A DNA stretch of 64,000 bases from Lachnospiraceae bacterium G41 (lineage in GTDB: Bacteria > Bacillota > Clostridia > Lachnospirales > Lachnospiraceae), in the NCBI GenBank assembly GCA_900100245.1, contig FNEU01000001.1:372001-436000 (forward strand), given 5' to 3'. Each line of letters begins with the position of its first letter. Position 1 is the first letter of the stretch. The notes beneath the pieces were generated by a model. It worked only from the letters and a program-made list of their open reading frames with translations, had not been told where the DNA came from and did no database searches. Made by a program: the position numbers and the translations under genes. This document shows, in pieces, positions 16,808 to 24,949 of this stretch.

Positions 16808-18475
16808 TTACTTCATTAAACCTTTTTCAAGAGCAAGTGTTCTTGTTGTAAGATCACATACTTCTGCAGGTCCGTAGTACTGGATAGCACCGGGGAATGT
16901 AAAGCATGTCTCTACAGCCCACTCGTCTCTGTGAGCTTCGAAGTATTTGAAAGGTGCACCGTCAAGTTCTACGAGTGCCTTTCTGATAACGGGCTTGTCT
17001 TCACCGTTTCTTCTTTCCATGTTCATCATCTTGGTGATAGGCATACCGCCTGCAACCCATTCTTCAGCGGGCTTTGCAATATTGGAAACCTTTGAAAGAT
17101 ATCCTGTGTAGCCGTACTGGATGAGCATGAATGCGTTGTAACCAAGTGAGTAGCAGTAATCTGCATCGAAGTTTGAAGGGAATGCACATCTTCCTTCGTA
17201 TCCGAAGAAGTGATGCTGCTGACCGAATTTACCCTTGTATGTACCTGCTGCTTTTCTCTTAGCAAGTTCGTTCTTAACCATTTCGGAGAAAAGCTTCTCA
17301 GATTCGATAAGAGAAACCTGTACGTTTCCGTGAGGGTCTCTTTCAAGGAAGAGCTGCTGCTGTACGAACTGAGGAAGGATATCAAATACCTTGAATGCGT
17401 CAGCTGAAAGGCCTGCCTTGATGAATTCGTATTTTGCATTCCAGTCGGGAAGTGCATTGAACTCTTCTGTCTTGCTGCCTGCAAGAAGTTCGTTGATTTC
17501 TTTTATGAGTGCTGAGAACTCGGGAACGAATTCTACAATACCTTCAGGGATAATAGCTACACCGAAGTTATTGCCGTTGTTTCCTCTCTTCTCAACTGCA
17601 TCTGCAATGTAGTTTGTAATTTCTGCAAGAGACATCTTCTTTGCAGCAACTTCCTCACCGATAAGGCAGATGTTGGGCTGTGTCTCAAGAGCACATTCAA
17701 GAGCTACGTGAGAAGCTGAACGACCCATAACCTTGATGAAATGCCAGTACTTCTTAGCGGAGTTAGCATCTCTTTCAATGTTACCGATGAGTTCGGAATA
17801 TGTCTTGGTAGCTGTATCGAAACCGAATGATGCTTCGATATCTTCGTTCTTTAAGTCACCGTCGATAGTCTTGGGACAACCGATAACCTGAACTCCTGTG
17901 TTGTTAGCTGCCATATACTCAGCAAGAGTTGCAGCGTTTGTATTGGAATCGTCACCACCGATGATAACGATAGCTGTAAGTCCGTTCTTCTTTGCATTTT
18001 CAGCAACGATTGCGAACTGCTCTTTTGTCTCGAGTTTTGTACGGCCTGAACCGATGATATCAAAACCGCCTGTGTTTCTGTATGCATCGATGAATGCATC
18101 ATCAAATGTTACATAGTCGTCTTTAAGAAGTCCGTCAGGGCCGCCCTTAAATCCTAAAAGAACGTTGTCCTTGTTGGTTGCCTTTAAAGCATCATAAAGA
18201 CCGCTGATTACGTTATGTCCTCCGGGTGCCTGTCCGCCGGAAAGAATAACACCTACAACCTGCTTCTTAGCTACTGATGTGTTGTTTCCCTTTTCAAAAG
18301 TAACTTCAGGCTTTCCGTATGTGTTGGGGAAAAGAGCTTTAATCTTGTCCTGATCTGCTACAGATGCTGTGGCAGCGCCTTCCTTAACGCAGATTTCTGC
18401 GATACCGTTTCTGAGCATTCCCGGAAGTTTGGGAGAATACTCATATCTTGCTTTCTGAAGTGGTGAAAGATTCAT
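16808..18475 (-). CDS. pfp: PPi-dependent 6-phosphofructokinase (long form)
   Basis: PFP reversibly phosphorylates fructose 6-phosphate with pyrophosphate instead of ATP, in glycolysis. The 555-residue length is that of the long (plant-beta-like) PFPs. Visible motifs: [16 protein letters not shown] (79-94) for the donor phosphate, GGDDSNTNA (173-181), whose second Asp marks PPi dependence, and [10 protein letters not shown] (about 202-211) with the catalytic Asp. KMGR-like [15 protein letters not shown] and [12 protein letters not shown] also fit. AAGGAG ribosome site. It follows a membrane protein gene by 34 bp. Together with nifJ it indicates an anaerobic energy-sparing glycolysis. Confidence 0.97.
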   Translation of the reverse strand: MNLSPLQKARYEYSPKLPGMLRNGIAEICVKEGAATASVADQDKIKALFPNTYGKPEVTFEKGNNTSVAKKQVVGVILSGGQAPGGHNVISGLYDALKATNKDNVLLGFKGGPDGLLKDDYVTFDDAFIDAYRNTGGFDIIGSGRTKLETKEQFAIVAENAKKNGLTAIVIIGGDDSNTNAATLAEYMAANNTGVQVIGCPKTIDGDLKNEDIEASFGFDTATKTYSELIGNIERDANSAKKYWHFIKVMGRSASHVALECALETQPNICLIGEEVAAKKMSLAEITNYIADAVEKRGNNGNNFGVAIIPEGIVEFVPEFSALIKEINELLAGSKTEEFNALPDWNAKYEFIKAGLSADAFKVFDILPQFVQQQLFLERDPHGNVQVSLIESEKLFSEMVKNELAKRKAAGTYKGKFGQQHHFFGYEGRCAFPSNFDADYCYSLGYNAFMLIQYGYTGYLSKVSNIAKPAEEWVAGGMPITKMMNMERRNGEDKPVIRKALVELDGAPFKYFEAHRDEWAVETCFTFPGAIQYYGPAEVCDLTTRTLALEKGLMK

Positions 18476-18509
18476 AATAAACTCCTTTATATATAAATAA
18501 AATTTTTAA

Positions 18510-19136
18510 TTAATTACCGCCTTTTTTAATAAAGAATAAGAATCCGAAGAGTGCACCAACTAATGTAAGTACAATACCGCCGACAAACATAAGAACATTT
18601 GCAAGCATTGTCTGGTTTCTCATCATTACATAAGGAACAACCATTTCTTCGATTTCACTCTCTGAATACCAGTCCTTAAGATAATCATGGATAAATTCTT
18701 TTTCCTTTTTATCCATCTTTCTTAAATAACCGTCAAACGAATCCGTACCTGCGGAACCTAATTCACCTTTTCCGTCCCACCAGTCCCATGATGCGTCAAC
18801 CATTCTGTTATACTTTGAAAAATCCTCGGAATTAACAAGAATACCCATGTAATGAGCAATGTAAATGTTGTCGTCTGAATCTACCTTCAAATCAGGAAAT
18901 GTATAAATTGCCGATACATCCTGTCCGCTATCGTTAGATGTGATTTCAAAAGGCTCAATTACAAAATCAACGTCGGCACATACTCTCTGACCGTTTCTTA
19001 ACTTTGTCCAGTCAACTTCAGGATCATAAAGATCCTTGGCAGGCATAATTGAAGTAACAAGGCCCTTGCCTCCTAAAAATGCAAGAACGAGACCAAGAAT
19101 CAAAAAAGCAAATGTAAGTCTAATTTTCATTTTCAT
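18510..19136 (-). CDS. Two-helix membrane protein of unknown function
   Basis: 208 residues. One hydrophobic helix lies at each end (about 5-27 and 177-202), with a roughly 150-residue domain between them that is probably extracytoplasmic. This domain contains NGQRVCADVDFVIEPFEIT, an acidic stretch and DASWDWWDGKGELG. I do not recognise a family. AAAGGGA ribosome site. It is 34 bp upstream of pfp in the same direction, so it may be co-transcribed. Confidence 0.75.
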   Translation of the reverse strand: MKMKIRLTFAFLILGLVLAFLGGKGLVTSIMPAKDLYDPEVDWTKLRNGQRVCADVDFVIEPFEITSNDSGQDVSAIYTFPDLKVDSDDNIYIAHYMGILVNSEDFSKYNRMVDASWDWWDGKGELGSAGTDSFDGYLRKMDKKEKEFIHDYLKDWYSESEIEEMVVPYVMMRNQTMLANVLMFVGGIVLTLVGALFGFLFFIKKGGN

Positions 19137-19220
19137 TCCCTTTCATAAATAAAACAAGTTGTTTACATGCATTTTTAACTTTAACACAGATTTCCATATA
19201 TTACAATTAAAAAAATGCCC

Positions 19221-19253
19221 AAAAAAATCCGCACCCGGCGGATACGGGTGCGG
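19221..19253 (-). terminator. Terminator after hsp20
   Basis: A perfect 9-bp stem (CCGCACCCG / CGGGTGCGG) with a 7-nt loop is followed on the minus strand by ATTTTTTT. It lies about 40 bp after the hsp20 stop. Confidence 0.88.
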
Positions 19254-19291
19254 AAAACGAGGGGATGAATTAATATGAAAAAGGAAGCTTA

Positions 19292-19723
19292 TTATCCTTC
19301 AATAGCAATATATTTCTTTTCCTCGGGAAGTTTTTCGACCTCTTTAGGAACATTTAAGGTAAGAACACCGTTGTCAAATTTGGCCTTGATGTCTTCCTCT
19401 TTGAGGTTTTTGCCTACGAAGAAGCTACGTGAGCAGGAACCGAAGTATCTTTCTTTTCTGATATAACCCTTTTCGTCCTTCTCTTCTTCGTTTTTCTCGT
19501 TGGTTGCGTTGATAATCAGATAACCGTCCTTAAGTTCGGCATTGACGTTCTCTTTTTTGTAGCCCGGAAGCTCGATTGTGAGCTCATATTCTTTGTCGTT
19601 CTCTTTTATGTCTGTTTTCATTACTCCGGGAAGAGGTCTTGCCATAGGTCTTCTCTTGTTATCTGTAATATCTGTAAATAAATCATCAAATAATGAATCA
19701 TTAAAAAGTGCTGGCATATACAT
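19292..19723 (-). CDS. Small heat-shock protein, Hsp20/alpha-crystallin family
   Basis: 143 residues. The alpha-crystallin domain (about residues 33-130) shows MKTDIKENDKEYELTIELPG, YKKENVNAELKDGYLIINA and the A-x-x-x-n-GVL motif AKFDNGVLTLNVPK. These are ATP-independent holdases that keep unfolding proteins soluble. The C-terminal tail is short and lacks a clear IxI motif (EEKKYIAIEG). The start at 19723 lies 8 nt after AAAGGAGG. A perfect CIRCE covers the -35 box, so HrcA control is strongly indicated. Confidence 0.95.
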   Translation of the reverse strand: MYMPALFNDSLFDDLFTDITDNKRRPMARPLPGVMKTDIKENDKEYELTIELPGYKKENVNAELKDGYLIINATNEKNEEEKDEKGYIRKERYFGSCSRSFFVGKNLKEEDIKAKFDNGVLTLNVPKEVEKLPEEKKYIAIEG

Positions 19724-19789
19724 AAATCATTCCTCCTTTATAAGCGGCCTCTCTTAATTGAGGGGCTTTTGTTTTCTTTTGATGATTAT

Positions 19790-19818
19790 GTTATACCACA
19801 CTTGTTAGCACTCGTCAA
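19790..19818 (-). promoter_or_regulatory. hsp20 promoter
   Basis: TTGACG (19813-19818) and TATAAC (19790-19795) are 17 bp apart on the minus strand. The -35 box is inside the CIRCE element. The leader also has a small imperfect hairpin around 19747-19766. Confidence 0.85.
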
Positions 19819-19831
19819 GTATGAGTGCTAA
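19805..19831 (-). promoter_or_regulatory. CIRCE operator (HrcA site) upstream of hsp20
   Basis: A perfect TTAGCACTC-N9-GAGTGCTAA overlapping the -35 box of hsp20. HrcA bound here would directly block RNA polymerase. It is the second perfect CIRCE in the window. Confidence 0.95.
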
Positions 19832-19912
19832 CAATTTCACAATTTTTTCACATTTTTTTATTTTTAACCCATCATAAAAGACGCGAAAGCCTTTATTTTA
19901 GGGCATTTATCA

Positions 19913-19949
19913 TAAAAAAGACCGCCTGAAAAATTTTTTCAGACGGTCT
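19913..19949 (-). terminator. Terminator after asnS
   Basis: A long stem (AGACCG-CCTGAAAAA with TTTTTCAG-ACGGTCT, one mismatch) is followed on the minus strand by TTTTTT. It is 17 bp from the asnS stop. Confidence 0.88.
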
Positions 19950-19965
19950 GATATTTTTTATAAAA

Positions 19966-21351
19966 TTAGAAATCACATGATCTCGGAGTTCTGGGATAAG
20001 GGATGACGTCTCTGATGTTTTCTACGCCTGTAAGGTACATAATAAGACGCTCAAAACCCATGCCGAAGCCTGAATGTACGCATCCGCCGTATCTTCTGGT
20101 GTCGAGATACCAGTCAATGCCTTCCTTGTCTACGCCCATCTCATCCATTCTTTCGATAAGCTTGTCAAGATTCTCTTCTCTCTGGCTTCCGCCCATGAGC
20201 TCGCCTGCCTGAGGTACGAGAAGGTCTACAGCGGCAACGGTCTTGTTGTCCGGATTAACCTTCATGTAGTAAGCCTTGATTTCCTTGGGCCAGTCTGTAA
20301 CGAATACAGGGCCGTGGAAATATTCAACGATATATTTCTCATGCTCTTTTGCGATGTCTTCGCCGTAATCGGGCTCAAACTCCCACTTAACGTCCGCTTT
20401 CTTTAATATATCGATTACATCGTGATGGGAAATTCTTGTGAACTTCGCATTGATAATATCATTAAGTTTTGCCTTAAGACCCTGTGAAACGAACTTGTCG
20501 CAAAAATCGATTTCTTCGGGACATTTCTCGCATACGTACTTAACTACATATTTAAGCATTTCCTCTTCGATATCCATGAGTCCTTCAAGATCACAGAATG
20601 CCATCTCGGGCTCAATCATCCAGAATTCGTTTGCATGTGTCTGTGTGTTAGAATTCTCTGTTCTGAATGTAGGACCGAATGTATAGATATCTCCGAAAGC
20701 CATGGCAAATGTTTCACCCTGAAGCTGACCTGAGCCTGTGATGAAAGCCTGCTTTCCGAAAAGGTCTTTGTTAAAATCAACTTTTCCGTCGTCTGTTAAA
20801 GGAAGGTTATTCATGTTTAAAGTTGTAATCTTAAACATCTGATCGGAACCTTCGCAGTCAGCGCATGTAATAAGAGGAGTATGTACGTAAAGATATCCTC
20901 TCTCCTGGAAATAAGAGTGAATAGCCATTGCAGCCACACTTCTTACTCTGAATACCGCAGAGAAAAGATTTGTTCTCGGACGAAGGTGTGCAACGCTTCT
21001 TAAATACTCTCTTGTATGTCTTTTAGGCTGAATCGGATAATCTTCGGGACAATCTCCCAAAAGTTCAACACTTGTTGCCTTAACTTCGAAGGGCTGCTTG
21101 TTCTCGGGTGTGAGTACAACTGTACCTACAACCTTTACGCTTGCGCCTACGCCTATTTTTGAAATGCTTTCAAAATTATCAAGATTCTGCTCGTAAACCA
21201 CCTGTAAATTATCGAAGAAAGATCCGTCATTTACATTTAAAAATCCAAACTGCGACTGTGCTCTGTTGGTACGAACCCAAGCACATATCGTAACTTCTTT
21301 TGAAGCATATTCGGATGTGTTTCTAAACAGCTGCTTGATTTTTGTTCTCAT
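19966..21351 (-). CDS. asnS: Asparaginyl-tRNA synthetase
   Basis: A class IIb synthetase of 461 residues that charges tRNA-Asn. An N-terminal OB-fold (about 15-110; VTICAWVRTNRAQSQFGFLNV) is followed by the class II catalytic core with FRTENSNTQTHANEFWMIEPE (motif 2 region) and GGCVHSGFGMGFERLIMYLTG (motif 3). The in-frame ATG at 21408 is rejected because it lies inside the tRNA-Leu gene; the ATG at 21351 follows AGGAGG. tRNA-Leu and a MATE gene lie directly upstream on the same strand. No T-box leader is visible. Confidence 0.97.
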   Translation of the reverse strand: MRTKIKQLFRNTSEYASKEVTICAWVRTNRAQSQFGFLNVNDGSFFDNLQVVYEQNLDNFESISKIGVGASVKVVGTVVLTPENKQPFEVKATSVELLGDCPEDYPIQPKRHTREYLRSVAHLRPRTNLFSAVFRVRSVAAMAIHSYFQERGYLYVHTPLITCADCEGSDQMFKITTLNMNNLPLTDDGKVDFNKDLFGKQAFITGSGQLQGETFAMAFGDIYTFGPTFRTENSNTQTHANEFWMIEPEMAFCDLEGLMDIEEEMLKYVVKYVCEKCPEEIDFCDKFVSQGLKAKLNDIINAKFTRISHHDVIDILKKADVKWEFEPDYGEDIAKEHEKYIVEYFHGPVFVTDWPKEIKAYYMKVNPDNKTVAAVDLLVPQAGELMGGSQREENLDKLIERMDEMGVDKEGIDWYLDTRRYGGCVHSGFGMGFERLIMYLTGVENIRDVIPYPRTPRSCDF

Positions 21352-21382
21352 TTCATTGCCTCCTGTATTTTTAAAATATACT

Positions 21383-21461
21383 GCGGATAACAGGACTTGA
21401 ACCTGCACGGTCTCCCACCAGAACCTAAATCTGGCGCGTCTGCCAATTCCGCCATATCCGC
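21383..21461 (-). tRNA. tRNA-Leu (UAG)
   Basis: Acceptor GCGGATA / TATCCGC, T-arm GTTCAAGTC, and anticodon stem CCAGA/TCTGG around the loop TTTAGGT give anticodon UAG (codon CUA). The variable arm is relatively short for a leucine tRNA. CCA is not encoded. It sits between a MATE gene and asnS, 32 bp before asnS. Confidence 0.95.
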
Positions 21462-21483
21462 CTGCTGCATATTATACTACAAT

Positions 21484-22851
21484 CTATTCATTATTTGGAA
21501 TATTTACTATCGTCTTTTTATAAACCTGTGCGAAGAAAATTAATGTCATTACCAGTGAAACCAGTTCCGCAATCGGGAATGCGAACCAAACCATGTTGAC
21601 ATTTCCGGTAAGTGATAAAAGAAATGCTGCGGGAAGTAATGCCAAAAGCTGTCTTGCAACTGAGATCCAGGTTGAATATACGCCATGGTTAAGCGCCTGG
21701 AATACGGTACCGACGATAATACATATACCTGCAATCGGGAAATGAATACCGATTATTCTAAATGCCGTTACACCGAGCGATAACATTTCTTCCGAAGGTT
21801 TAAATATCATAAGAAGAACGTTCGGGATAAATTCAAATGCAAGGAGTCCGAGCACCATAAACACCTCGGCATAAACAACTCCGAGCTTAACAGCGGAGAG
21901 GAGTCTTTTTCTCTTTCCTGCACCGAAGTTATATCCGATGATGGGTACTACAGAACCGTTAAGTCCGAATACGGGCATAAAGAAGAAACTTTGAATCTTA
22001 TAATATGCACCGAATACGGTATCCGCGGTATCGGAAAATCCTAAAAGAATGTGATTTAATGCAGCATTCATTACCGAACCGATAGCCATCATAATGATGG
22101 AAGGAAGTCCGATTGAATAGATATTTCCTATTAATCTTATATCAGGCTTGAGATTCTTTAATTTCAAAGTAATCTCTTTGTTCTTTATTAAATTAAATAT
22201 AATTCCGAGTATTGCTGCAAGGCACTGACCGAATACCGTTGCGATAGCGGCACCTCTTACACCAAGCTTGGGCATACCGAGAAGACCGAAAATAAGTATC
22301 GGGTCAAGAATGATATTGGTGATTGCACCTACGCCCTGGGTAATCATCGAATAGAATGTCTTGCCTGTGGACTGAAGGAGTCTTTCAAATATAATCTGTG
22401 AATATAAGCAGATGGAAAGAGTACAGTTAATTGTTAAGTACTGAATACCGAAATCCTTGATCTGCTGTGTATCCGTATTCTGAATTGCGAAATAAGGTTT
22501 TACGAGGAAAAGTCCGAATAAGAGAAATACAAGTGCACTCGCAAATGCAAGGAATACACCGTTCATTGCAGTCTTATCCGCTTTGTCCTTATTCTTCTCA
22601 CCCAATGCTCTTGATACAAGTGCGTTAACACCGATAGCCATACCGTTTCCGAAAGCCATTACAAGCATCTGAATGGGGAAACAGAGATTAAGGGCCGTAA
22701 GAGCATCCTGATGTATCTGAGACACGTAAATGGAATCCACGATATTGTACAAAGCCTGTACAAGCATGGATGCCATCATGGGAAGCGACATATTAATGAT
22801 AAGCTTGTTCATGGGCATGACGCCCATTTTGTTCTCTTTTACGTTTTCCAT
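21484..22851 (-). CDS. MATE family efflux transporter
   Basis: 455 residues and twelve predicted membrane segments. The opening MNKLIINMSLPMMASMLVQALYNIVDSIYV, and FGNGMAIGVNALVSRALGEKNKDKADK at the first cytoplasmic loop, are typical of the DinF/NorM multidrug and toxin extrusion family, which exports cationic compounds by Na+ or H+ antiport. The substrate cannot be predicted. The stop is 22 bp before tRNA-Leu. Its leader contains one copy of the palindromic repeat family (22867-22896). Confidence 0.93.
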   Translation of the reverse strand: MENVKENKMGVMPMNKLIINMSLPMMASMLVQALYNIVDSIYVSQIHQDALTALNLCFPIQMLVMAFGNGMAIGVNALVSRALGEKNKDKADKTAMNGVFLAFASALVFLLFGLFLVKPYFAIQNTDTQQIKDFGIQYLTINCTLSICLYSQIIFERLLQSTGKTFYSMITQGVGAITNIILDPILIFGLLGMPKLGVRGAAIATVFGQCLAAILGIIFNLIKNKEITLKLKNLKPDIRLIGNIYSIGLPSIIMMAIGSVMNAALNHILLGFSDTADTVFGAYYKIQSFFFMPVFGLNGSVVPIIGYNFGAGKRKRLLSAVKLGVVYAEVFMVLGLLAFEFIPNVLLMIFKPSEEMLSLGVTAFRIIGIHFPIAGICIIVGTVFQALNHGVYSTWISVARQLLALLPAAFLLSLTGNVNMVWFAFPIAELVSLVMTLIFFAQVYKKTIVNIPNNE

Positions 22852-22866
22852 ATTCTATCTCATCCA

Positions 22867-22896
22867 GAGCCGGGCACGCTACGCGAGCCAGGCACC
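22867..22896. repeat. Palindromic interspersed repeat, copy A
   Basis: GAGCCGGGCAC, a spacer with CTACG, then GAGCCAGGCACC. The unit is at once a near-palindrome and a near-direct repeat with 18-bp period. It sits between the MATE start and the tRNA terminator. Three more copies are at 47007, 47056 and 53429. Confidence 0.75.
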
Positions 22897-22909
22897 TATA
22901 CATTCACAT

Positions 22910-22946
22910 AAAAGAAAAATTCGTATCTGCATTCGTAGATACGAAT
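22910..22946 (-). terminator. Terminator of the Arg-His-Gln-Lys tRNA operon
   Basis: A perfect 10-bp stem (ATTCGTATCT / AGATACGAAT) with an 8-nt loop is followed on the minus strand by TTTTCTTTT. It lies 10 bp after tRNA-Lys. Confidence 0.9.
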
Positions 22947-22956
22947 CTTCCTTAAC

Positions 22957-23029
22957 TGAGCCATCGGGGACTCGAACCCCGGACAACTTGATTAAAAGTC
23001 AAGTGCTCTACCACCTGAGCTAATGGCCC
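22957..23029 (-). tRNA. tRNA-Lys (UUU)
   Basis: Acceptor GGGCCAT / ATGGCTC, D-arm TAGCTCAGGTGGTAGAGC, anticodon loop CTTTTAA (UUU) in stem TTGA/TCAA, and T-arm CGGGGTTCGAGTCCCCG. Last gene of a four-tRNA operon. Confidence 0.96.
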
Positions 23030-23048
23030 ATATTTAATTTTGTTAAAG

Positions 23049-23120
23049 CTGGACTAGCTGGATTCGAACCAGCGAATGCAGGAGTCAAAGTCCTGTGCCT
23101 TACCGCTTGGCGATAGCCCA
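23049..23120 (-). tRNA. tRNA-Gln (UUG)
   Basis: Acceptor TGGGCTA / TAGTCCA, anticodon loop CTTTGAC in stem AGGA/TCCT giving UUG, and T-arm GCTGGTTCGAATCCAGC. Third gene of the tRNA operon. Confidence 0.96.
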
Positions 23121-23126
23121 GTATAA

Positions 23127-23201
<75 letters not shown>

Positions 23202-23229
23202 ATGTTTTGACTCGTCCGCTTTGACGAAA

Positions 23230-23303
<74 letters not shown>

Positions 23304-23328
23304 TTGCATCTTTTCAGTGACGTTTGAT

Positions 23329-23358
23329 ATTATATACCAACTGTATGTATAAAGTCAA
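23329..23358 (-). promoter_or_regulatory. tRNA operon promoter
   Basis: TTGACT (23353-23358) and perfect TATAAT (23329-23334) are 18 bp apart on the minus strand, about 25 bp before tRNA-Arg. Confidence 0.85.
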
Positions 23359-23368
23359 CAAAGATTTT

Positions 23369-24769
23369 CTAGTTTGCATCAATTTCCGCGATATAATTGG
23401 AAGCCTTATTTCCAAGCTCTGTATCAGGGGCTAAATTCATTACTACATTGAAGTAATATTTGGCATTGTCGTAGTCCTTATTTGCAAGATAAGTACATGC
23501 TAAATAGTAATGTGCTTCAACATTTTCGGAGTTGTATTCAATGGCTTTCTTGAAGTTTTCAAGTGCCGTTACATAGTCTTCCTGTCTGAATGCGTTATAT
23601 CCGTTTTCGTAATAGGTATCCGCTACACTTTCGCCGATGAATTCTTTTAGGATGTTGTAGACTTCGAGGAACTCAGTTTCTTTTAACTTATCCGAACCGT
23701 TGTCGTCTACCTTTTCAAGATACTCTGCGATAACATTCTTGTCCGCAGCTTCACCCTTTGAATATTCCTTGACCGCCATCATCAGATACTTGTAACCCTC
23801 AAAAGCACCGTTAGCGCCTTCATATGCATTTACCTGATCCTTTAGGGATTCGTACTGCGACGTGAGGTTCTGGTTTAACTGATTTAACTCTTCTATCTTG
23901 GTATTCTTTAAGTTAATTTCCTCGTATGCACGGGAAAGTTCCTTGTTTTCGTCGGTCTTTTGAAGCTTAACCCTGATGGGGCCGAGCACAAACCAACCTA
24001 CTAAAAGACCTATTACGAGGCCTATGAAAACATTAAGGAATATATTAAAGAATGTATTTTCTTTTCTGGTATTGGGCTGAATGATAATATCGTTACCGCT
24101 TTGGATGGTAACGGCATTTTCTTTTTTGTTGGTCTTTTTCTTGGAATCAGTATTAAGATTCTCGTCGGCCATTCGCATATATAAGGCCGCAGTAATATTA
24201 CCCCTGTCAATTCGTCTGACAAGGATTAATTCCTTTTTGGCTGCTGCGTAATCTTCTTCGTTCATTAATACAAGCGCCAAAAGAAGGTGTGCGCTGATAA
24301 GTCTGGGGTTGATGGATACAACTCTTTTAAGAGTAATCTTAGCCACATCCAGATTCCCCTGTTTGCAGAGATTCAGTGCCTGATTGTATTTCTTAATGGA
24401 AGAATTGATGGTATCAAGAAGAACCACATTGGTCTTTAAGGTTTCGATATAATCGGTAGCGATGTTTTTATCCGGCTGGAAATGCTGTGAGAGAATCCAC
24501 TCTGCCATAGCATTGATGGTTTCACCCATCTCAAAATAGACCAGTCCGAGGAGGTTTCTGGCCTGAGTGTTTCTCTTATATAATTTTAAGCTTTGACGTA
24601 AATCTTCTGCCGCACCGGTCAGATCGCGAATCTGAGCCTTTGCAAGTCCGCGGTTATAGTAATTGTTGGACATATAAAGAATCTTCTTGTAACGTCCGAC
24701 AGACGCACCGCATGAAGTACAGTATGATTTTTCGGACAAAGCCATTCCGCAGTGGTAACAAAATAACAT
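23369..24769 (-). CDS. Zinc-ribbon, TPR-repeat membrane protein
   Basis: 466 residues. The N-terminal zinc ribbon has CYHC (4-7) and CTSC (17-20). TPR-like repeats cover about 33-205 (NYYNRGLAKAQIRDLTGAAE). A single membrane helix lies at about 245-265 (FFNIFLNVFIGLVIGLLVGW), then a coiled coil (about 275-320) and further TPRs (about 385-460, with YYENGYNAFRQEDYVTALEN). The zinc ribbon and first TPRs are likely cytoplasmic and the second TPR set outside, so the protein could couple the two sides, but the function is unknown. It starts 13 bp after a 45-residue gene and follows folC and valS in the same direction. Confidence 0.85.
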   Translation of the reverse strand: MLFCYHCGMALSEKSYCTSCGASVGRYKKILYMSNNYYNRGLAKAQIRDLTGAAEDLRQSLKLYKRNTQARNLLGLVYFEMGETINAMAEWILSQHFQPDKNIATDYIETLKTNVVLLDTINSSIKKYNQALNLCKQGNLDVAKITLKRVVSINPRLISAHLLLALVLMNEEDYAAAKKELILVRRIDRGNITAALYMRMADENLNTDSKKKTNKKENAVTIQSGNDIIIQPNTRKENTFFNIFLNVFIGLVIGLLVGWFVLGPIRVKLQKTDENKELSRAYEEINLKNTKIEELNQLNQNLTSQYESLKDQVNAYEGANGAFEGYKYLMMAVKEYSKGEAADKNVIAEYLEKVDDNGSDKLKETEFLEVYNILKEFIGESVADTYYENGYNAFRQEDYVTALENFKKAIEYNSENVEAHYYLACTYLANKDYDNAKYYFNVVMNLAPDTELGNKASNYIAEIDAN

Positions 24770-24782
24770 TTAAATTCTGCCT

Positions 24783-24920
24783 CTATTCTTCCGCATCCGA
24801 TACTGTTCTTACAATAAAATCAACCATGTCTGTCAAGTCGTGATTGTTTACCACGTCTTCAACATCACCTACTTCAGGTGAGGGATGAAATTTTTTAAGT
24901 TCGTTTTCAAAATCTATCAT
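24783..24920 (-). CDS. 45-residue acidic protein of unknown function
   Basis: The ATG at 24918-24920 follows AGGAG at 7-nt spacing and opens a 45-codon frame ending in TAG at 24783. The product starts MIDFENELKKFHPSPEVGDV and ends MVDFIVRTVSDAEE; it is acidic with no membrane segment. It fills the gap between folC and the zinc-ribbon/TPR gene (13 bp from the latter), which with the good ribosome site suggests a real gene, possibly a partner of the TPR protein. I recognise no family. Confidence 0.65.
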   Translation of the reverse strand: MIDFENELKKFHPSPEVGDVEDVVNNHDLTDMVDFIVRTVSDAEE

Positions 24921-24949
24921 ATCCGTTCTCCTAAAAAATACGAATACCT

